Notes: generated by a model not told the origin, from the letters alone. A stretch of 64,000 nt of DNA from Inonotus obliquus (GCA_032164295.1 JAJHTX010000004.1:2108001-2172000), one strand, 5' to 3'. Counted from the first letter of the stretch, positions 34,326 through 47,104 are shown. Translations and numbers: made by a program.

Positions 34326-34823
34326 ATGCCGCTCCCTTGGGAGACTACAATACCATTTGGTGAGTTCATCGCCTCAGAGTAAAAATGAATATGCTCATTG
34401 ACTTATGGGCTTCTATAGTCCTTTTGACAGGGATGTTCGCCGCTGCAGGGACGCTGTTCAATGTGTCCCAGCGTGCGCAGAACCTTGGGAAAGTACGTTG
34501 CATCATGGAACACTATCAAGAGTTTCATGCTGCGATAGCAAAATTACTTATGCCTTTTTGTTCTTGCTTTTATTCTTGTAGCCACCGAGGTATCGCATTG
34601 ATGATTGGGATGAAATGATGATGGAGAGGGATAAGCGTTTGACGGGACATAGGCGAGGACAACGGGTGCGTTGTATTATTTCTTTTGCATTTTCAAGATC
34701 ATCCTATTCTTGTTCGGTTTGGTTGACGTTGGCTAACTTTGTTCTTGGCTCTGGTAGGCTGACCCTGTTGCGCCTGAAAGTTTCTCGACGAGTAGTGTTT
34801 GGTACACTGATACGAGACAATGA
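34326..34823 (+). CDS. NDUFA1: Complex I subunit NDUFA1/MWFE homologue
   Basis: Small accessory subunit of mitochondrial NADH:ubiquinone oxidoreductase, one-helix inner-membrane protein. The ATG at 34326 gives MPLPWETTIPF. The second exon has the membrane segment VLLTGMFAAAGTLFNVSQRA. The third has PPRYRIDDWDEMMMERDKRLTGHRRGQ, the family signature W-D-x2-MM-x-RD-x-RLTG. The last exon reads ADPVAPESFSTSSVWY and ends at the TGA at 34821. About 85 residues, normal for the fungal family. Introns use GTGAG, GTACG and GTGCG donors. It is the first of four complex I genes in the next 9 kb. Confidence 0.92.
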
Positions 34824-35044
34824 AACCGAGTTGCTGTCAACGAGATATCAATCCTGCAAGTTTGCTATTCTGCTATTAACTCACTTCATCATATACTTAT
34901 AGTTGTGACCCTTACCGCTCACCGCAAGGCATGTCAAGCGGGCGCATCTAGAAAGTTGCTATGCCCCAAACTACAAGAGCTTTCACACGTTAGTTGTCTT
35001 TGTCCAAGCCAAACTTCAATGTAAAAGTCGTTTATTCTTTATTG

Positions 35045-36834
35045 CTACGAACGTGTCTCCTCGCGAATCCAATTCCAAATTTCGCGTGCCTGTAAGGAAT
35101 TATCAATTTGGCTACCAGATCCACTACCAATATCTGTCTCATCATCATCATTCCACCCGCTTTGTGCTCCCTTCGACTCTGGCCCTCTCACTTCCCAATC
35201 AATCCCATCGAATCCCTTGATGAATCCGTACCGCATGTCGATCATTCTTGTGTTAATTCTCTCAAGTGATTCACTCCCCAGTCCCGCACAGTTGACTTTA
35301 CAAGAGAGCATGATGCCGTGTTTTGATACGATCTCCGCTTCCTGATTTCAAAAGCAAGATTTTCATGCTTGTGGTGAGTGCTATGGAAAGGGATGTTTGA
35401 GGGCTTACGGCTAGGCCGAAATCAAATAATCGTGATACGGTGTATGTGAACTCGGGTGTTTGGCCGTAGAGCCAATCCCAAGTCTATGAAGGAAGTTGTT
35501 CAATATTGAACAAATGATGTTTTATTCTTCGAGCTTACCTTTAGCTCTTCCATTCCTTTCCGTATCTCCTGAACATTCAGAATACTTTCGCTCTCTTCTA
35601 CAAGTTGTGCCTGTTACACATGATCTGAGAAAGAATTGTTGTGCGGCAGTAGTCCGTCTCAAAACACACCTCTTCATCCACACCGTAAGCCTCCTGAAAC
35701 GCTCGAACAGAGGCCTCAACAAACCTCCCGTGAGTGATCAAGGAGCTGAAACGTTGCAGATTCTGCACAGACGAGCGAACCGAAGCCACCCCTTTTGTAA
35801 CCATTGTCTCCTGATGAGGGCAACTTCGTCAGTCAAATTGCAGTCATTACCCATCATTGGCTGTACTAAAATCTCCATTCCCTCAAAGGAGGGCATCATC
35901 CATACGCCTCCACCATCGAAATCATCACAATCATCATCAAGTGAGTGTGGATAGCCAATGTTGTATTGTACCGTGATGCTTCGAAGATCTAAGCTCACCT
36001 TTGTTGTGTGTAATAGATCCCCGAGAGTATCAAGCCTTGTGGAGATAAGCATTGTTCCGTGGTGGTAGGCCCGTTTGCTTGCTATCTTGTAAGCCGAGCC
36101 TGAAACGTGTAGTGCCACAGCATTTTGAGTTCGATAGAAAAAAGTAGCCATGAGGAGCGATCAGCTTATCTTAAATCCGTCGACACAGATATCGTTTCGA
36201 TCATTTGCGTAGGCGTTGGCTCCTAGGGAACGGACCGCGCGTACGACTATTTCAGCAGTCTCGTTCCGATTGAACGACATGCGAGGGAGATGTAACGAAT
36301 AGTTCGTATTCCCAAGATCCTGGAACAGCGCGAACGACGACGAAGATCACATCAGCGCACTTAAGTATTTTGCCAAAGCGCAGACCAGCAAAAGGGACAG
36401 GTGAAATTTCTCCTATCCACGTACATGATATACTGTCCCTCCGCCGCTTCTTCTTCGTATGAACGGGACACGTCGCAATTTCGCGAGTCGCAAGTTCACC
36501 TCTTTCCAAGGGTTCTGGTTACGTCCTATGACAACGCAAGGGTCATCACGGTAAAGAAGCAACAGTGGCTTTTCGTGATCCTTGTTTCTAAACAGCCTGG
36601 AAGAATACGAAAACACGAGGCATCCTATTAGCTATACCACGAAACATCAAGCCAGCAAGGGGGAAAAGCAGGGTACCAATCCTCGAGTGTGAGATTGAAA
36701 AACGGGTTGGTTGAGTTGGAGACATAGATCGAATGCTCGGCTGTGAGATGCTGGAGAGTAGCTGAGCTCAGGTGTCGGTGCGAAACGCGGCAGCGCTTTG
36801 GAATGATGTGGTGATGGTTGAGTCTGAAGTTCAT
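35045..36834 (-). CDS. Lipoate-protein ligase, mitochondrial
   Basis: Transfers lipoyl groups to 2-oxoacid dehydrogenases and the glycine cleavage system in mitochondria. The first ATG of the frame, at 36834, gives MNFRLNHHHIIPKRCRVSHR, basic and import-like. Then comes the LplA catalytic block: TNPFFNLTLEDW, LLLYRDDPCVVIGRNQNPW, VPFIRRRSGGGTVYH spliced to DLGNTNYSLHLPR. Next are NAYANDRNDICVDGFK, SGSAYKIASKRAYHHGTML and STRLDTLGDLL. The C-terminal exons read VASVRSSVQNLQRFSS, TWDWLYGQTPEFTYTVSRLF and the accessory domain to the TAG at 35045. The RRxSGGGTVYHD motif and the SGSAYK lysine are intact, so the enzyme should be active. Its neighbours are mitochondrial too. Confidence 0.92.
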
Positions 36835-37008
36835 CTCGACGCGTCTTGCGTGCGCGTGCCATGAAAACGCGTTGGACTCAAAATTCAACTATCATTTCAA
36901 AATTCATGTTCAGATGTCTCATTATGTTGAATACTGTTAGGTAACTGGCCGGGATGAACACATGATTAAAAGCGAGAGCGAAATCCGATTTATTTCCGCA
37001 TCTATAGT

Positions 37009-37790
37009 CTACTTCTGGATTGGCTTGAATATTGGCTTCTCTACCAAGTGTACAGGAGTCTTTCCCTCTGGTGCCCCAGGAATTTCTTTCGCTAACCCCT
37101 ACAGATAGGTCATGTTGTGTTCCCGAGTAAAGTGTGTGTGTTGGTGACCGATTCATAAATAAAGCGCAAGGTAAGAAATTATGACACCTCGGAGAAGAAA
37201 GCGAGTACGCACGAGTTTCTCAAACACACATTTGTTGAGCGTTCGTTCAGGTTTCCGACAAGCATAATACTCCTGTAAATGGCGTGCGCATGTGAATCAT
37301 GAGGGTAGTAACAGAGCAAAGGAAGATGGACTGCGCACCTGATTGTTCTTCTCCAAGCATTCCCAATGAGCATCGAACTCCTTCAGACAGTTCTCCCGCA
37401 GTTTCGTTATACTTATATCAAGTGTCCGAATGAGTTAATAGTCTGTCGCAGTCATTAATGTAACCGCGATCCTTACAGGTCTGTAGCACATCGCGTTACA
37501 CGTCGACCTTCCTTTAAGCAATGCGCGGGATCTCTATTTTCTGCTTTGCAAAGCATGAAGTCCTCTATATTCACACAGACGCATTGCAAGTAAGCCCATG
37601 GTATCACGCAGCCCATCAAGTAATACTCGCCATTATATTCCTTGCAATACGCTCCGATAAAAAACGCAGCACTCTTCAAGGGAGCGCTAGTCGTCCCGAG
37701 CTCTTTAACCTTCGGAACATTATCCGGCATAGGACTTGGGTCATGATATGGCCTGGAGGATGATGCGGGGTCCTGCAAAGGGCTCGCCAT
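37009..37790 (-). CDS. NDUFA8: Complex I subunit NDUFA8 (PGIV)
   Basis: Accessory subunit with twin Cx9C motifs, imported into the intermembrane space by the Mia40 route. The ATG at 37790 leads to PDNVPKVKELGTTSAPLKSA and AAFFIGAYCKEYN. Next is EDFMLCKAENRDPAHCLKEG, VTRCATDL, then ITKLRENCLKEFDAHWECLE, EYYACRKPERTLNKCVFEKL, and GLAKEIPGAPEGKTPVHLV ending PIFKPIQK at 37009. The spaced cysteines are all there. The first intron (37630-37565, 66 nt) needs a GC donor (GCGAGT) to restore the conserved N-E-D-F-M junction. If retained, it keeps the frame and adds 22 residues. It shares a 192-base promoter with the plus-strand gene at 37983. Confidence 0.94.
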
Positions 37791-37982
37791 CGTGCGCTGT
37801 GCGCTGAGTATTTGAGGTTGAGATGCGGCGGATACACCCGCAAGTCGAGGTTGGTTGACAAGCTGGCTTGATATGGTATTTTATTCCCGTGATCCACGCT
37901 CACTGAAGAGTGAAGACCGCGACGCGCTAACTTTAAGTCGGGTCTCTCGCGTCTTCAGCCATTGCACCAATTTACCGATAAA
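37791..37982. promoter_or_regulatory. Shared promoter, NDUFA8 / unknown gene
   Basis: Only 192 bases lie between the two divergent start codons, so both genes must be initiated from this interval. No TATA box is obvious. Confidence 0.55.
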
Positions 37983-38524
37983 ATGGTAAGTAACCCGAAG
38001 GTAGCCTATATGATGGCGTCCTCAATGGAATAGAAATAGCCTTCTAGAGCCAGCTACAAAGCCTATCCAATCCTCATCCGATCACACAAGCTCACAATAA
38101 TCCTCGACGCGCCTCCGGACAAAAAGACAGTCGCACAACTCAAGGAAGAATTCTTGTCCGCACTCAAATCGAATGTCATTAATCAAGAAGACGAGTCGGA
38201 TGTCCCCCAAGTGGAAAGCGTAGATGACTTTGAGATCTGCCGTGAACTGAAGGAAAGGAGAGATAGAGTCCTTGTTTCACTGGGCAAGTTTGAGGCGTTG
38301 GATGAGTCGGGACAAGTTGCGAAGCAGACCTCGCCGTACGAGTCTTTATTTATTCGATTTAAAGTGAACGGTGCGTGTGTATACACTGAGTTCTTTGATC
38401 TCACGCTGACTGGCTTGAAGGTCTACGTCAAAAGCCCGAGTACACGCTCCCTCCAGTAAACGACGACGACGAGCCTGTGCCAGAACCGAGCCTCAACAAA
38501 GGCAAACGGAAGGCCATCGATTAG
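37983..38524 (+). CDS. Small conserved-looking protein, unrecognised
   Basis: Three exons. The first is a lone ATG codon (37983-37985) before a 54-nt intron. Exon 2 (38040-38370) starts PSRASYKAYPILIRSHKLTI, continues LDAPPDKKTVAQLKEEFLSA, and has an acidic middle. Exon 3 (38421-38524) ends VNDDDEPVPEPSLNKGKRKA. The opening strands plus TVAQLKEEF recall a ubiquitin-like fold (beta hairpin then helix), but this is an impression, not an identification. The basic KGKRKAID end may be a nuclear signal. About 145 residues. Confidence 0.7.
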
Positions 38525-38771
38525 TCGGCTCGTGGCCCTGTCTGATGGTATTTGTTGGTTGTTTTTGCGCCCAGAAGGGCATGGCGTCGAGAGGACTTCC
38601 TAAATTAGTGCCTATAAGTGTTCACTATTCGTTCTACTCTGTTGGCAGCTTTGGATTCAGTCGGTGGACTAGAAAATGATGCTGTAGTATATCTGTGGTG
38701 CAGGACTATTTCTCAGGTGCTGGATAGTATACCCTACTTCCATGGTGAAACTATGCCTATTTTCTCCATGT

Positions 38772-39412
38772 TCAAGGCGTCGTTGGCAGTAACGCAGCAG
38801 CAACGTGTCGGCCTTCTTCCGTTAATAGATTATAGGTTGTACATGCATTCCACTAGCGAATAAATGTCACAGCCAGAAAAGTGATTGCACGAAGCAGTGA
38901 GACGTACTGTGTCCATGACGTCCAACTGGATTCCAATACCATTCAAGTACTTTTTTATCGCGGGAGGTGGTAAGGAGACACTCTTCCCAGTCCCGAGTAT
39001 CAGAATTTCTAATTCATGGGCTCTCGCTCAGCCCTCACAAAACTTCAAGCTGGTTCTACACACCTGGCTTGGGAACAACGACCTCGAACACCTCGAACAC
39101 ATCCTTCGTCCATCCGTCCCAATTCCCACTTCCGCCACTCGGTATATCCCACAGAAACACGTTCCCGTCCAGGAAGACACAAGCGCCCGGAAGTATCAGT
39201 CCATCCGCAAGTTCAATCCCATTCTCGCCCATCTTCCGCACTTGCACTGGAGGTGCAGGTCCGCCTCCGAGTATGTTATGCAATTTTGTTGGTTCACCAC
39301 TCCCATTGGACAACCGTAGTCGTGTGCTACTGATTGCTCTAGATGCGGTAGAAGGCCGATTTATAGAAGTGGACGATGCACGGAGAAGTTGGCGCGCTGC
39401 GAGTCGGTACAT
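38772..39412 (-). CDS. NDUFAF3: Complex I assembly factor NDUFAF3 (Mth938 fold)
   Basis: Mitochondrial matrix assembly factor for the Q-module of complex I, DUF498/Mth938 family. The ATG at 39412 begins MYRLAARQLLRASSTSINRP, an arginine-rich presequence. The domain follows: NGIELADGLILPGACVFLDG, NVFLWDIPSGGSGNWDGW, FEVFEVVVPKP, then after an intron EILILGTGKSVSLPPPAIKK, YLNGIGIQLDVMDT, and after another intron NACTTYNLLTEEGRHVAAAL, ending PTTP at 38772. All conserved blocks (GTG, the PP pair, LD.MDT, NACTTYN) are intact. It is divergent from the GNAT gene across 429 bases. Confidence 0.93.
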
Positions 39413-39841
39413 GGTAATGGAGGACGTTTTTGCGTCAGAGTGATCGACGCGATCGCCATGTTTTCATATTCCGACTGAAACTCCGCGACGCGTGATGTCA
39501 CGTCACGTGTATTCACTTGCCCAAACGTTGTTCAACGCGACTTTCGGCTCTCGCTGTCTGCAGCTTTCCAGAATGCTCTCAAAATCAAAGCGCATGAGGG
39601 CCTGAGACCAAAGGTGCTCGCTTATTCGTTGTTATACTGATCAATGATTACTCACTCAATATCTCAGATCAGCGGTCGTTGGACCGGCCCGTCGCTGCCT
39701 TGCTGAGATCAGATTCATGATTTGCCTGATCAACAAATCTTCATCCCGTTCTCGCCACTAACTCGATCATACTGCGGAGCCCAGACAGCCTCAAACTTGC
39801 TTTGCTTGCGCAACTCCATCGAATATCCTGGTTTCGTTATT
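39413..39841. promoter_or_regulatory. Shared promoter, NDUFAF3 / GNAT, with CACGTG
   Basis: 429 bases between divergent starts. An E-box CACGTG lies at 39504-39509 within a TGTCACGTCACGTGTATT context, similar to TGCGTCACGTGTATCG next to BUD31. Confidence 0.5.
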
Positions 39842-41176
39842 ATGTCTGCACCGATACAGTCTAGCGCGAACCAAGCGCCTCCGCAGCATGAGGTTATCAA
39901 GATCCCGGACGTAGGAGAACCAGGCCGGGATGAGCTCAAGCAAGAATGTTTCAACCTTCGCATTACCGTATTTACGCATGAGCAAGGTTTTCCACCCGAA
40001 ATCGAGATTGATGAGTGAGTCTTTCATGCTCAATACTTATTCTTCGACACCCGTTCGCCACCCGGTTGTTAAACCTGGATCGTTACTTAAAGTACCAAGT
40101 CGTATTATCAAGTGCTTCCCGCCATTCATTCACGAATGGTTATATGGATTATCAATTAATCGAGACCGACCATGTATCATGTCTCGCACTTGGCTGTCCC
40201 CCATTCTGCTTCTGATCCTATTTCCAAATCAGAACAACCGTATTATAGCGAAGCAAAATCTCACTTATCTCTCATATACTCTAGAGCCGACGAAACGGCG
40301 ACGCACTTCCTCCTCCGACTCATCCCGTCTTCGAAACCCATTGGCACTATACGCGCAATCCGCGTGGGTGATTCCTACAAGCTGGGTAGACTGGTCGTAC
40401 TCAAGGAATATCGCAAATTCGGCTTCGGCCGTACACTTGTTCTTGCTTTGCATGACTGGGTAGTCAAGGATGCACGACAATGCGGAGCGACATCTGACTC
40501 TGTCGTAAGATGCATCGCGCATTCTCAGATCCCCGCTAAAGCATTCTATGCGAAGTAAGTTATTATTTTATCCTATGTATTCGATCATTTCTTTGTCTTC
40601 CGAGAGTCATGAAACTACCGCAACTATTAACAAAGAGCACAAGACGGAGAAAAACGAGTGGAATACGGAGAAGATACTGCTGCGGGCTTCAAGCGACGAT
40701 TGCATTCTCCGTATAGTGCAGTGCTGTCCTTCTGCAGCATCGACGCCTTTCCTACGCCATTATTCCACGTATCTCCCTCGTCTTGCTACCATGTCACTGT
40801 TGATCGGGGAGAAAGGAAGGCCGGCATGACAAGCTAGCTCAATTTCATCCAGTTGACCCAATTATCCATTTCCCACTGTCATTTTCTTATCTTCGAGTTG
40901 AGCTTTAACTCATATCGCCTTCCTCATTGCTAACTTGCTCGTTCATCTCTTCGCAAAGGTCCGGCTACGAAGCCGAGGTGCGTCTTCTTCCCGCTTTAAC
41001 GTGACGAATCACTGTCGTTATTCACTTCTTGATATGCTGCTGTCTACAATCTTTACTGACCCTGATATATGCTCATTTGCTGTGGACAGGGAGACGAGTT
41101 CGAAGAAGACGGTGCTCCTCACCAGAAGATGGTTGTACGGCTCAGGGTACCATCCGACTCTGATTCTCAGAGCTGA
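39842..41176 (+). CDS. GNAT-family N-acetyltransferase
   Basis: Predicted acetyl-CoA dependent acyltransferase of the small YjcF/ElaA-like class. Exons are 39842-40014, 40285-40554, 40959-40977 and one ending at the TGA at 41174-41176. The product begins MSAPIQSSANQAPPQHEVIK. Key blocks are ECFNLRITVFTHEQGFPPEI, DETATHFLLRL, KPIGTIRAIRVGDSYKLGRL, and VVLKEYRKFGFGRTLVLAL, the acetyl-CoA loop. Then come HSQIPAKAFYAK and SGYEAE/GDEFEEDGAPHQKMVV. Two introns are unusually long here (270 and 404 nt). The substrate is unknown. A decayed relative lies at 47105-48540. Confidence 0.88.
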
Positions 41177-42226
41177 ATCAAGGCAGACATCCAATTTCAT
41201 AAACGATCTGTTGTTGTATAGCAGGTATGTACGTGGTTTCCTGCTTTCCTGATCCTCCACTTAGCGATTTGATAACTGATAGTCACGTCGTATCTGAAAC
41301 CATCTCTACTTGTCGGCATTTCTCTCGGGACATCCGATTCATTGCTTCTTTCATCTATCTTAATAGATTTATGCGACATACATCCTATCTAGATTTTACC
41401 GAAATGGCATTACAGGAGGAAAGCAACGTACAAACGAAGATGGGCGTTATAAATCCGTTTGCTGTAAAACTGTGTGACACAAGGAATAAACATGTCGATC
41501 TAGAGCGGAATGAAGGAAATTGAGTAACTCCGACCATGGGGGTATAATCTCGCCTTCAGTCTCAGGATCATGAAGTGTACAGAAACACTGAAACAGACCG
41601 AAGCATTCGTCATAGACCATTATCAAACGTGTTCGACTCCGTCCGAGCCAGTCGCTTGTAACCAACGTTGAGAGGATTGAAACCGGCCCCTGGACAACAC
41701 ATTCGATACGAATTCAGTTGTTCAATCTGACAATATTCAAACCCGAAAGCTATATTACGATACGTGTAGAGCAAGCTTCTGCGAACTCTCCGTGCTTGGG
41801 AGGCAAATAAGCGCTACGGCCGGCTCGGCTGCGATATCTCTATGGGTGTGTTTGTCACTGTAATCATTAGCAGCAACAGTTCTTTCGATATAAGGATCAA
41901 CAATAGTCTGAATCGACTTCAGACCGAACATGTTCGGTAGATGCAGAGATTCTAGACCAGACGTCACCTTCACCACTCGACGGATGTCTCGTAGGACTGC
42001 AAGCATGCTAGTAATCGAATTCTAAAGCACTTACAAGCGGCTTTAGCTTTGACGAGGCAATCGGAAGATGACGTTAATGGTCCAGGTCATCAGTTTGCTT
42101 TCAGAAGAAAAGTCGATCCATATGAATTGCTTATCGAACATTGTGTTGAAAAAAAATAGGTTTATTAAACATATACACGCCCGAGTCAACGAAGAGAGTT
42201 CCTCGAGCGGGATTTTCGATAATTGT
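41177..42226. other. Intergenic, no gene supported
   Basis: About one kilobase. A minus frame at 41755-42006 has leucine-rich-looking text (GLESLHLPNMFGLKSIQ) but is only 83 codons and has no partner exons. The rest shows nothing. Confidence 0.4.
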
Positions 42227-43216
<990 letters not shown>

Positions 43217-43357
43217 GGTGAATGCTGGACAACGGACGATGGACACTGGGATCTTGAGGGACTTGCGGTTCAAAGTCGGGACGAAAATGACGTTATGTAA
43301 TGACAACTCACTGACCAATCATGACGCGTCGAAATCGAAACCAACCTCGCTCTGCTA
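43217..43357. promoter_or_regulatory. Shared promoter, NDUFS8 / PFD2
   Basis: 141 bases between divergent starts. It contains ACCAATCATGACGCG, with a CCAAT core (HAP/CBF-type site) near 43314-43318, a plausible element for a respiratory gene. Confidence 0.5.
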
Positions 43358-43932
43358 ATGGCTACCACAACCGCACCCGCATCGAGTGTAAAGTCGAAAG
43401 GAAAGGCATCAAGCAAATCCCATAGTCCACAGGGTACGTTGAAAAGTATCAATCTTATCACGAAGTCCTCGCTTCACCTGGGAGGAAATGGTAGAACTTC
43501 AACAGACTGTCACGCGCCTGCAAAATGAGCTTCAGGCTCTTGCCACGAAAATCGGCGAACTAGAGTCCGAGGCGGAAGAGCATGAGTAAGTACGCACGCT
43601 ACAATCCTACTGTGCTCGGAATACATGAGAACATTACGTTCTAGATTGGTGCTATCTACCTTAAACGAGGCTTTGCAATCTGATCCGCAGCGAAAATGTT
43701 TTCGAATGGTTGGAGGCGTACTTGTTGAGCGAACCGTTCAGGACGTCGTTCCAGCATTGCAAACAAACAAAGAAGGGGTGATAGTTCATTATCTCATTAT
43801 TGCGATGCATTAGCTGATTCTCCTCAGATCAAGAAGGTTGTATCAAATCTCCTTGCTCAATACAAAGCCAAGGACGAGGAATTCGAGTCACTGAAACGAG
43901 AATACAATATCCGGCCCATCGCAAGGGCTTAG
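43358..43932 (+). CDS. PFD2: Prefoldin subunit 2
   Basis: Beta-type subunit of the hexameric prefoldin chaperone, which hands nascent actin and tubulin to CCT. The ATG at 43358 gives MATTTAPASSVKSKGKASSK. A 61-nt intron ends at GTAG so that exon 2 reads ELQQTVTRLQNELQALATKI. Exon 3 reads LVLSTLNEALQSDPQRKCFR, then MVGGVLVERTVQDVVPALQT. Exon 4 reads KKVVSNLLAQYKAKDEEFES and ends IRPIARA with the TAG at 43930. Two long helices flank the beta hairpin as expected. About 137 residues. Confidence 0.93.
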
Positions 43933-43942
43933 GATTGTACAG

Positions 43943-44715
43943 TATGGTCATTGAATTGTGCTCCGCAGCAGCCGAAGTAGATGTGAAGAAGGTAAGTTTG
44001 GCTCTGCCGCGCTGATGCCACTTCCCCTAATGATGTTGGCGTTCTCCGTCATATCGTAGGTCCTATCTAAGACCACCCCAATTCTGTATTGTTTTAGTTC
44101 AATGTATCGCCATCGCCGTATCTTCGATTTCCATACCTGGAACTACGGTGCTGAAGCTCTGGACTTGACATCAGGACTGATCCACTCTCCAGTAGTTGTC
44201 AGGTTTCTGAAAATAATCATTCGGAGGATTGGTGTCTCAATCTGACGATTTCCCGTACGAAGTTCCAAGGCTTCAAATCATCTCCGTCCAGTGCCCCTTA
44301 TGTTCTGATTCTCGGATCGGAAATTTACGTGGGTCCTCTTATCATTGGCCCAATTTCAGCCCACTGAATTCATGTATTAGGTTCTCACCCAAGGCAGTGA
44401 ACGGCGAACTTGACGCCTGTTCTTTTCTTGCATGACAGGAGGAATCAAATAATACTGCGATCAGTCACAAGGATAAGCGCTAGGAGAACAAACAGCTTCG
44501 AAGCACGAAAGAAACTCATTCTCGGACCCCGGAGCTTTCTGTTTCTCCAACTTCTGCATCTCTTAATTCTCCAGAGGCTGAAGATGCCATGCTTGGGATG
44601 ATGGAAGCTCGAAGAGGCGTAGCATTGGCGAAAATATGGTCTGAGCTTGGAATATCGCATTCTTGTCTGTATTTGGCAGGCACAGCCTTCCGTTACGGGA
44701 TGGGCAATTCGTGAT
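43943..44715 (+). other. Unassigned exon-like segments
   Basis: Coding-like pieces without a complete gene. An ATG at 43943 opens MVIELCSAAAEVDVKK before a GTAAG donor. After an acceptor near 44098 comes FNVSPSPYLRFPYLELR, then a possible 45-nt intron and SENNHSEDWCLNLTISRTKF, SSPSSAPYVLILGSEIYVG. A third piece at about 44452-44712 reads LSVSPTSASLNSPEAEDAML, EARRGVALAKIWSELGISHS but carries an internal stop. The pieces do not all join in phase, so this is either a broken gene or one I could not splice. I do not recognise the protein. Confidence 0.3.
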
Positions 44716-45480
44716 GTCGGACTCTATAAGGTCGGCAGGTGTGAAAAAAACACTATCTAAAAACGCCTGCCACGACACTTATGGTGCCTTTTCTCTGGTT
44801 TTGCGATGGGACGCGAGAATATCTTTTGCGTTGGGCGCCAAATGGTCCCAGAACTTGCGTTTAATACCACTTAAAAATGTGGTTTCTTCCTTTTTCGTCT
44901 AGTCAACCAGGGTCGCCTTGCAGAGCCAGAGATACACGAATGTACTGGTATGTCCACCTTTCCGATTTCCGACAGTAGTAGGGTTTGGGACAATACTGTT
45001 CCGGTCATGGGATGCTGCTGAGTAGTCAATTCCTAGGACCCACGGAACCTCGTAAGTGAAAACGATGTAGGCACCAAATCGTGCAAGCTGCAAGTCCGCC
45101 GTTTATACTCTCGGGCGCCGCTGTTGCTACTTACACGCCTTTCTTTAATTACGATTCGGTCAGAAGGAGTTCACGTCCGAGGCGTGGAGTTTTCTTGGAG
45201 TTGCCAAGATGGACGGATCAACCACGAAAGGCATCGAGAGAAGGAGCCGGCTTACTTTTTGCGTGGGCCCTTGGAGACAGAATGAATGCCGTGGGATGCA
45301 CGGAAGTGGCGTTCGGTGGCTCAAGACTACTGGCCGGACGGGCTCTCATGCTTTCGGCACCACGGTAAGGGCTTCGTTCTGGGATGGTAGTGGGCAGAGC
45401 ATTCATCTTACCGCTTTTCTATCACCCCTAACTTTTGGCTGGGAAAGGGCGTCTACTCCGTGGGGTCAAGTTCGCGAACC

Positions 45481-46656
45481 AATCAACTATTAGAGAGAAG
45501 CGCAGAAAGCCTAAGGGTCTTGATTACTTGTTTGGATTCACCCTCGGTGTAAGTCCTTACAATTTTCTCAATTTCCAACTCTGACTATTTCAGAAAGTCA
45601 ACCAGATGATGTGGATCCTTACCGCCCTACGGATCCTAGCGTTCGGGTATGTTTGACGTTGCCAATATGGGTCATGCCAGTCTTCCAACTCGACTTTTTT
45701 TGACCTTCACGATATACAACAACAAGGGATGGAACAGAATAGTTTGTGATGGACCTACTCTTCTTCCCTTATCGATTGATCGATTAAATCCCTCTGCACA
45801 TATCCGTAGGTGAGGTTATGATTGTTTCCAGAGCGGCTCAGTCGGGTATGATTCAGCGAAGTGGTGATCTAGATACCACTGTTCATCTAGACATTCGGAC
45901 CCCGCGGAAAGGCACACGGGTCTCGCCACTCTCGACGAAGGCCAGAATCTATTAAAAAAAACATGTGCTATACGCATTGTGTGTCATTTCAGCCTAGGGG
46001 TTTCTCAATAATGTCAACGTGACTATGTATTCATCTCGATTGTGTGTATCTGATCATCCATTTGCTACAACGGCAGGATGAGCGCTTTGTCCCCGATATG
46101 AGAAGCTGGATGTTCAACAATGGCGATTGGTCGATGTGAATCAGACCCTTGCGCACTACTAGACGAGCAAAGTACGTACGATTTCCTTCTTCCCCGTGTT
46201 TAAAGTTGACGTCTAAGAAGCCTCTGTAGTATCAAGATTCGATGCGACTGCTGCAAACATTGGTCGTAATGCATGTGAAGATGCTATACAGTGATTATCT
46301 GCGTGATTCCACAAATCTTTCTTGCGCCACCGGCCGAGTCACTATTTCGCAGAAGCTGTATCATTTGATCACAATTTCAGGCCGCCCATGACTCGGTAGT
46401 TCACAGCATAACATATGCACCACCGAGAGATCTATACGACAAGTATCCTTTTGAAGCTGAACTCGTGCTGATGCCGTTGTACAAACAGCTAATGGCCTGC
46501 CCGAGATCAAGGCGCTCTGTGATTAATCAAAACCTCAGAACACGTACAAGGGAAGGCATAAGGTGGGTGATTATTGAAAACTTCCGCTGGAGCCGAGTAA
46601 TCAGCTGCAGGATGTATGTTCTTAATGGCCCCACACGTATCTGCTCAGACATGAGG
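45481..46656 (+). other. Unassigned multi-exon gene or relic
   Basis: Three stretches with good splice borders. The first reads STIREKRRKPKGLDYLFGFT, ending at a donor at 45547. The second, 45594-45646, joins in phase and reads ESQPDDVDPYRPTDPSVR, ending at GTATG. The third, 46381-46655, runs between a TTTCAG acceptor and a GTAAGT donor for 92 codons (AAHDSVVHSITYAPPRDLYD, YPFEAELVLMPLYKQLM). No start, stop or connecting exons could be fixed, and no family is recognised. Confidence 0.3.
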
Positions 46657-47104
46657 TAAGTTTCTTCCGAGTAGGTGAAATCCCGTATCTTGCCTAACAC
46701 GAGACAGAGCAACCTTGCTGAAATGTTTGCACATCAAAGTTACATGCGACATGAATATCGAGCATAACAAGATCAAAAGGTTGAATGCCCGAGGCCACCG
46801 TGTGTAAAGGAGCTGTACTTCCCTGGAAGTATGCTGGATAGCCGTTCAAAAACCTGTCGCGGTATAGAAAAAAAAGAGCAGCTTGCCGGGAGAAGGCATG
46901 ATCGCTGAGTTTAAATATCAACGGGGCGCCGAACGCGGATGATCTGCGTCTTGAAACTATCGCACAACTTCCACAGCGACTTCCACGGCAGACGCTTCTT
47001 CGAGCGATGAACCAACGATGTTCTACTTTCCTCAGTAAAGCGCGGAGTATGCGTACCGCGGCTCCAAAAGATCTGCAGGACGGTCCAAGCACGTCCGAGA
47101 TATA

